From Bacteroidota bacterium (GTDB lineage Bacteria; Bacteroidota; Bacteroidia; Flavobacteriales; Flavobacteriaceae), in NCBI GenBank assembly GCA_023434025.1, contig JAEYTL010000034.1, forward strand, positions 1-54,129: 54,129 nt of DNA, in the 5' to 3' direction. The stretch's first letter is position 1. The number at the start of each line of letters is the position of its first letter. The translations under genes were made by a program, and so were the position numbers. The notes under the pieces were generated by a model. It had not been told where the DNA came from and searched no databases. It saw only the letters and a program-made list of their open reading frames with translations. Positions 49,618 to 54,129 of the stretch are shown here, one piece after another.

Positions 49618-51570
49618 ATGAATAAAATTATACGCTATTTCTTTCTTTTGGCAAGCTGTTCGGTTACCGCACAGGATTACCTGAAAGAAATAAATGAAAT
49701 TGCCGAAGCGGAATTAAAGTCATCGTCTTCTCTTTTTGATATACAGGTCAATGAAAACACACTCAATTATGATGTGGTTTATCACCGGCTGGAATTTGAT
49801 GTTGATCCGGCCGTTTATTTTATCAGCGGCAATGTAACGACCGAATTTATTGCTCTGGAAAACATGGGCTCGATTACATTTGATCTGGGCAGGATAACCA
49901 ATACAAACAACCCTTACTTTTCCAGCAGGATTACGGTTGGTTCTGTTATGATGAACGGTCAGTCGTTGCCTTTTGTGCACAATGCGGGCTCGAAAGAACT
50001 TGTTATTACCTTTCCGGCGGTCATTGCTTCGGGCACAACCAATAGTATTTCTATTAGCTATGCGGGTGCACCCGACACAGCCGAACAGGGTTTTGCGGTA
50101 GATGATCACAACGGTGTTCCGGTGCTGTGGACGCTGTCTGAACCTTTCGGGGCGAGGGACTGGTGGCCTTGCAAACAGGATCTGAATGATAAAATTGACC
50201 ACATCGATGTTTATATAACCGCTCCCGCTCAATATGTGAGTGTTGCCAACGGTGTTCAGCAAAGTGTTGTAGATAATGGCAACGGTACAAAAACAACGCA
50301 TTTTCAGCACAATTATCCTATTCCGGCTTATCTGATCGCCATTGCCGTAACCAATTACAGTGTTTTTACGCAACAAGCCGGTGCGGCTCCGAACGAATTT
50401 CCGATCGTGAACTACATCTATCCTGAAAATTTAGCTTCTGCACAGAATAGCCTGGCGGTAACCCTGCCTATTATGGATTTGTTTGAAGAGTTGTTTGATA
50501 CCTATCCGTTTGCCAGCGAAAAATATGGTCATGCTCAATTCGGCTGGGGCGGAGGGATGGAGCATACCACTGTTTCTTTTATGGGCAGCTTCGGAAGGAG
50601 CTTGATTGCACATGAACTGGCTCACCAGTGGTTTGGCAACAAAGTGACGTGCGGAACCTGGAAAGACATCTGGCTGAATGAAGGTTTTGCTACTTACCTT
50701 TCCGGTCTGGTTGTAGAAAATTTAGACGGCCCCGGGAATTTTGTTTCCTGGAAGAACAGCACCATCAACAACATTACTTCGGCCAATAACGGAGCTGTTT
50801 ATTTAACAGATACCGAAGCCCTCAACGTAAACCGGATTTTCAGCAGCCGGTTGAGCTACAACAAAGGAGCCATGGTTGTGCACATGCTGCGTTGGAAAAT
50901 GGGCGACGAAAACTTTTTTCAGGCTCTGCGGAATTACCTGTCTGATCCGTTGTTGGCGTTTAACTATGCCGTGACCGATGACCTTAAGCTGCATTTAGAA
51001 GCGGTTTCAGGAATGGATCTGACCGAGTTCTTTAACGATTGGGTTTACGGGCAGGGGCATCCGTCTTACCATGTTGCCGTAAGTAATATCGGGAACAGTC
51101 AGGTAGCTGTAACGATCGATCAAAGCCAGTCGCATCCCGGTGTGAGTTTTTTTGAAATGCCTGTGGAGGTCAGACTTTACGGTGAGAACGGGCAGGTGCA
51201 TGAGGTGGTTCTGGAAAATACGGTAAACGGGCAGCAATTTTTTGTAACGGTTCCTTTTGTGGTAACCGATGTTGATTTTGACCCGAACCGGCATATTATT
51301 TCACGGGACAACACGGCTGTCTTAGGCTTAAATGCGGTTGATCTGAGTGCTTTGATCCAGGTAACGCCTAACCCGGCTTCAACGGAATTAACCATTAAAA
51401 AGGCTGAGAGCATCCGCTTTGAAAAAGCGGTTATTTTCAATAATTTAGGACAGCAGGTACTGGAAACAACAACTTCAACGGTTTCTGTCTCAGCTCTTTC
51501 AGACGGCGTTTATTATATACATTTAACTACTTCGGAAGGAAGTTTTCATAAAAAATTTATAAAAAACTAA
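49618..51570 (+). CDS. Secreted M1-family aminopeptidase with T9SS tail
   Basis: The 650-residue protein starts with a signal peptide (MNKIIRYFFLLASCSVTAQ). A peptidase M1 body follows with the substrate-binding GGMEH motif, the zinc site HELAHQWFGNKVTCGTWKDI and LNEGFATYLSG (HExxH plus distant Glu), and a downstream Tyr region SRLSYNKGAMVVHML. The last 80 residues are a type IX secretion tail (VTPNPASTELTIKKAES ... GVYYIHL ... FHKKFIKN). It should release N-terminal residues from peptides outside the cell. The start is chosen from the signal peptide and promoter box. Confidence 0.93.
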   Translation: MNKIIRYFFLLASCSVTAQDYLKEINEIAEAELKSSSSLFDIQVNENTLNYDVVYHRLEFDVDPAVYFISGNVTTEFIALENMGSITFDLGRITNTNNPYFSSRITVGSVMMNGQSLPFVHNAGSKELVITFPAVIASGTTNSISISYAGAPDTAEQGFAVDDHNGVPVLWTLSEPFGARDWWPCKQDLNDKIDHIDVYITAPAQYVSVANGVQQSVVDNGNGTKTTHFQHNYPIPAYLIAIAVTNYSVFTQQAGAAPNEFPIVNYIYPENLASAQNSLAVTLPIMDLFEELFDTYPFASEKYGHAQFGWGGGMEHTTVSFMGSFGRSLIAHELAHQWFGNKVTCGTWKDIWLNEGFATYLSGLVVENLDGPGNFVSWKNSTINNITSANNGAVYLTDTEALNVNRIFSSRLSYNKGAMVVHMLRWKMGDENFFQALRNYLSDPLLAFNYAVTDDLKLHLEAVSGMDLTEFFNDWVYGQGHPSYHVAVSNIGNSQVAVTIDQSQSHPGVSFFEMPVEVRLYGENGQVHEVVLENTVNGQQFFVTVPFVVTDVDFDPNRHIISRDNTAVLGLNAVDLSALIQVTPNPASTELTIKKAESIRFEKAVIFNNLGQQVLETTTSTVSVSALSDGVYYIHLTTSEGSFHKKFIKN

Positions 51571-51611
51571 TGGCATTTAACAAAATCGGGGCAATTGTAA
51601 AGTGAAAACCT

Positions 51612-51619
51612 TACTTTTG
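51612..51619 (+). promoter_or_regulatory. -7 box of rseP
   Basis: TACTTTTG matches TAnnTTTG and lies 29 bases before the rseP ATG; the nearest TTG upstream is only 14 bases away. Confidence 0.45.
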
Positions 51620-51648
51620 TGCACGATTTTGAAATTTAAAACACGTCA

Positions 51649-52971
51649 ATGGAAACATTAATTCAAATAGCACAGCTGATTTTGTGCCTTTCTTTTTTGG
51701 TCATCCTTCACGAATTAGGGCATTTTTTACCGGCCAAATTTTTTAAAACCAAGATAGAGAAGTTCTACCTTTTCTTTAACCCGTGGTTTTCGCTGGTGAA
51801 GAAAAAAATCGGGGAAACCGAGTACGGGATCGGCTGGCTGCCTATGGGCGGTTATGTAAAAATAGCCGGTATGATTGACGAGAGCATGGACAAAGAGCAG
51901 CTGAAGCAAGAGCCGCAGCCCTGGGAATACCGGAGCAAACCGGCCTGGCAACGCTTGATTATCATCATGGGCGGGGTAATCGTGAACTTTTTTCTGGCCT
52001 GGATTATTTATGCGTGCCTGTTCATTAACCACGGGGATAATTTTATTGATAATTCCAAGATTACCCACGGTATTGCCGTGGATTCCGTTGGCACTATTTT
52101 AGGGTTAAAGAACGGGGATAAAATCCTGAAGGTTGACGGTAAGCCGCAGACAAAATTTGAGCAACTGCCGCTGGAAATTTTGTTTGGCGATAACATTACG
52201 GTGGAACGGGAGGGCAAAGAACTGACGTTTGACCTGTCTGATGAGGGTAAGCGTGATGTGATCAAACGGGCCGGGAAGAACTTTCTGGCTGCCCGCGAAG
52301 AGGTGGTGGTTGATTCGGTTGTGCCGGGTATGCAGGCGGATCTGGCCGGATTGAAAAAAGGGGATAAGATTGTGGGGATCAACAACATCAGGCTGGCTTA
52401 TTTTGACGAATACAATGCGGTGATCAACCAGCATAAAAACGATTCGGTTAACCTGCGTGTGGAAAGGGGTAATGAAACGTTGGTGATTAAGGCAAAAACA
52501 TCGGAAGAGGGTAAACTTGGGTTTTCCAACCGTTTTAACACGCTGCAGGAGGCTTATGTTACGAAAGAAGTTTCGTTTGCGGCGGCTATACCGGCGGCTT
52601 TTAACAAAACGATCAGCACCTTAACCGGACAGATAAAGCAGTTTAAGGTTATTTTTAATACTAAAACGGAGGCATACAAGCAGGTGAGTGGTCCGTTGCG
52701 GATGTTTAAGATTTTTAAACCTACCTGGGACTGGACATTCTTTTGGTCGTTTACGGCTATGTTTTCGGTTTGGCTGGCTTTTTTGAATGTACTGCCGATT
52801 CCGGGCTTAGACGGCGGCCATGCGGTCTTTATACTGATTGAGATGATTACCCGTAAAAAACCGACTGAAAAAACACTGGAGGTGGCTCAAACGATCGGGG
52901 TGGTTATTTTGCTGACATTGATGGCCTTAGTGTTCGGAAATGACATCTGGCATTTGGTTACCGGAAAATAA
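51649..52971 (+). CDS. rseP: Site-2 (RseP) intramembrane zinc protease
   Basis: The 440-residue protein has the zinc motif HELGH at residues 21-25 in the first helix, a membrane-facing loop (GWLPMGGYVKIAGMIDES), a second helix (about 105-125), two PDZ-like segments (about 130-210 and 215-285; LKNGDKILKVDGKPQ, LKKGDKIVGINNIRL), and the C-terminal metal motif NVLPIPGLDGGHAVF. RseP-type proteases cut membrane-bound anti-sigma factors and signal-peptide remnants. No dxr gene precedes it here. Confidence 0.95.
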   Translation: METLIQIAQLILCLSFLVILHELGHFLPAKFFKTKIEKFYLFFNPWFSLVKKKIGETEYGIGWLPMGGYVKIAGMIDESMDKEQLKQEPQPWEYRSKPAWQRLIIIMGGVIVNFFLAWIIYACLFINHGDNFIDNSKITHGIAVDSVGTILGLKNGDKILKVDGKPQTKFEQLPLEILFGDNITVEREGKELTFDLSDEGKRDVIKRAGKNFLAAREEVVVDSVVPGMQADLAGLKKGDKIVGINNIRLAYFDEYNAVINQHKNDSVNLRVERGNETLVIKAKTSEEGKLGFSNRFNTLQEAYVTKEVSFAAAIPAAFNKTISTLTGQIKQFKVIFNTKTEAYKQVSGPLRMFKIFKPTWDWTFFWSFTAMFSVWLAFLNVLPIPGLDGGHAVFILIEMITRKKPTEKTLEVAQTIGVVILLTLMALVFGNDIWHLVTGK

Positions 52972-53004
52972 AGAAAAAAAATGTGTATTTTTTTGCGTTT
53001 TTTG

Positions 53005-53035
53005 TTTGGATAAATCAATTTTCGCTTTATATTTG
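53005..53035 (+). promoter_or_regulatory. Promoter of tRNA-Asn
   Basis: TTTG (53005-53008), exactly 19 bases, TATATTTG (53028-53035). Both boxes match the Bacteroidota housekeeping promoter. Transcription should start around 53042, giving a leader of about 115 bases before the tRNA. Confidence 0.85.
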
Positions 53036-53068
53036 CACTCGCAAAAAAGGTCATATACCTTCCTTTTT

Positions 53069-53102
53069 AGCTCCCCCGATAGCTATCGGGAGGTTCGAGC
53101 TA
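53069..53102. repeat. Palindrome CCCGATAGCTATCGGG in the tRNA leader
   Basis: The 16-base perfect palindrome (53075-53090) recurs from 31015-31030. Here it is nested in a wider inverted repeat, TAGCTC to the left and GAGCTA to the right, so the tRNA precursor would carry a stable hairpin. Confidence 0.75.
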
Positions 53103-53156
53103 AGAAGTTTAAGTTCTAAATTGAAATGTTGAAAATATTATAACCTATAAGGTTAT

Positions 53157-53230
53157 TCCTCCTTAGCTCAGTTGGTTAGAGCATCTGACTGTTAATCAGA
53201 GGGTCCTTGGTTCGAGCCCAAGAGGGGGAG
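53157..53230 (+). tRNA. tRNA-Asn (GTT)
   Basis: The 74 bases fold as a cloverleaf: acceptor TCCTCCT with AGGGGGA (one T-G pair), D arm AGCTCAGTTGGTTAGAGC, anticodon stem TCTGA/TCAGA around loop CTGTTAA with anticodon GTT (53191-53193), and T arm CTTGG TTCGAGC CCAAG. The discriminator is G. CCA is not encoded. A terminator follows 10 bases later. A tyrosine recombinase gene lies about 230 bases downstream in the same direction, so its 3' end may be an integration site. Confidence 0.96.
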
Positions 53231-53239
53231 CAAAATGAG

Positions 53240-53271
53240 AATCCAGTTTATTTATTTAGACTGGATTTTTT
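53240..53271 (+). terminator. Terminator of tRNA-Asn
   Basis: AATCCAGT (53240-53247) pairs with ACTGGATT (53260-53267), 12-base loop, followed by T-rich sequence. Confidence 0.8.
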
Positions 53272-53458
53272 GCTTTTAAATAGGTTTTACAATATCTACA
53301 GGAGTTTATAATTTCTATTTATAAAATTCACCTTTGTCAACTTGTCGTGTTTTTTTTGAATAAAAGGTTGCCATTAAGGTTCCTATTGAATATTTCGAGG
53401 TTCCCTTTTTTCAAATCTGAATTGTGTGCCAATTGTCTGACTTAAAACAATTGGAATC

Positions 53459-54088
53459 ATGCACCATGAAAAAATCAACATTTTGTTTGTACTTAATCAA
53501 GCAAAAACAAATCAAAAAGGAGTTAGTCCTATTTACTTTAGAATTACAATTAATAAAGTAAGAAAACAATTCTCAACCGGTCTTACAATTAACCCTAAAG
53601 ATTGGAATTCTAAAAAACAACTAGAAGAATCAAAACTATTTGACTATTCTGTTTTAAATGGTCAGCTATCCGTAATAAAACAAAAAATTAATAACCACTA
53701 CTTTAAACTTCAACTAGAAAATGAAAGTGTGAAAATTGATGACCTTATTGATGCGTACTTTCAAAGACCTACAAAAAAAGAAGATTCAGTATTAAGTTAC
53801 TTTCAAAAATGGCTGAACAAACAAGAAAAGCTAATTGGTAAGGATATTAAACAAATTACTTGGGATAAATTTAATTATGTCTATCAAGATGTAAAAAGGT
53901 TTATCAATCATCATTACAAAATGAACGATTTCCAATTAGAGGATTTATCGGTTAACTTTTTAAATCAATTTGAATACTACCTAAAAACTGTAAAAGAGAA
54001 TAAGCAAGTAACTATTAATAAAGCAATACAGAGATTAAAAAAACCTATTAAGGAATCAATGTCAGAAGGCTATTTGACAGTGTTGTAG
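53459..54088 (+). pseudogene. Tyrosine recombinase (integrase), truncated by an insertion sequence
   Basis: The frame encodes the N-terminal arm-DNA-binding domain (about 1-95; ILFVLNQAKTNQKGVSPIYF, FSTGLTINPKDWN) and the SAM-like core-binding domain (about 105-205; FQKWLNKQEKLIGKDIKQIT, FEYYLKTVKENKQVTINKAI) of Bacteroidota mobile-element integrases. It stops after 209 codons, where a full protein has about 400. The catalytic Arg-His-Arg-Tyr domain is missing. The last codons and the TAG come from the inverted repeat of the right-hand IS (from about 54081). The gene is AT-rich and lies just after tRNA-Asn, so it is probably the first gene of an integrated element. Confidence 0.88.
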
Positions 54089-54129
54089 ACTCCCCATTTT
54101 TAGTACAGTTCAAAATTATAAAATTTATT
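54081..54129 (+). mobile_element. IS3-family insertion sequence, right-end copy (partial)
   Basis: From TGTTGTAGACTCCCC through TTAGTACAGTTCAAAATT to the window end, this matches the terminus of the left-end IS in about 25 of 33 aligned bases. Its orfA start would come just beyond the window on the plus strand. It interrupts the integrase gene. The difference from the left copy shows that these are two related elements, not one sequence read twice. Confidence 0.75.

Noticed and set aside
53085..53101. GGTTCGAGC near the tRNA leader looks like a tRNA T-arm, suggesting a second, broken tRNA
   Set aside because: No acceptor, D or anticodon arm can be drawn around it; it is better explained by the palindrome and its outer TAGCTC/GAGCTA arms.

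Overview
The window looks like a chromosomal segment of a flavobacterium (Bacteroidota, Flavobacteriaceae). The evidence is: recurring promoter boxes of the Bacteroidota form TAnnTTTG, often with TTG 17-23 bases upstream; few Shine-Dalgarno-like leaders; two secreted enzymes ending in type IX secretion (T9SS) tail domains; many lipobox proteins; a TonB-dependent receptor paired with an SGNH lipoprotein; and typical family gene orders (atpD-atpC apart from the other ATP synthase genes, panC-panD-radA, DUF4270-glmS). Most of it is ordinary core genome.

Both ends of the window lie inside related but non-identical IS3-type insertion sequences whose transposase genes would read outward. At the left end (about 120-1760) is a graveyard of Rhs polymorphic-toxin tips: a truncated C-terminal tail, a lipoprotein, a fragment of the Rhs core, a second tail with a small membrane protein, and a third tail. 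Two of the pieces end in the same roughly 24-base sequence. Next is an orphan NarL-type response regulator (1915-2580) followed by about 1.3 kb without coding sequence that holds three tandem small-RNA-like units. Each has a promoter-like box, an internal helix and a Rho-independent terminator with a shared CCCCAA loop. Units 2 and 3 lie in 332-bp near-identical copies. This array is the least explained and most interesting part of the window.

From 3.9 to 24 kb: thiL; a DinB protein and a convergent WYL regulator; atpD-atpC with a long hairpin between them; a TonB receptor/SGNH lipoprotein operon; an operon of a half-size starch-synthase-like protein, DUF4270 lipoprotein and glmS; the divergent panC-panD-membrane protein-esterase-radA operon; and a LytS/LytTR-type two-component pair. 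From 25 to 38 kb: a repeat-rich intergenic region, a secreted alpha-toroid (QW repeat) protein with a von Willebrand A lipoprotein, a T9SS sugar dehydrogenase, an aldo/keto reductase and AsmA-like protein behind an XRE regulator, and two adjacent Cys-containing secreted proteins that look like diverged duplicates. From 37 to 53 kb: an OmpA lipoprotein, xth, an OlsF-like bifunctional acyltransferase, a proC operon whose last gene (a VOC protein) seems to have an ATT in place of its ATG, rsmA-mgtE, serS, a T9SS M1 peptidase and rseP.

At the right end a tRNA-Asn gene with a textbook promoter is followed by a tyrosine recombinase gene cut by the right-hand insertion sequence. This is probably the edge of an element integrated at the tRNA. 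Repeat families (AATCAGCGAATCAGCGGC, CCCGATAGCTATCGGG and an AACCACATAG inverted repeat) are scattered between genes. All functional names come from reading motifs and overall similarity by eye; no database search was run.
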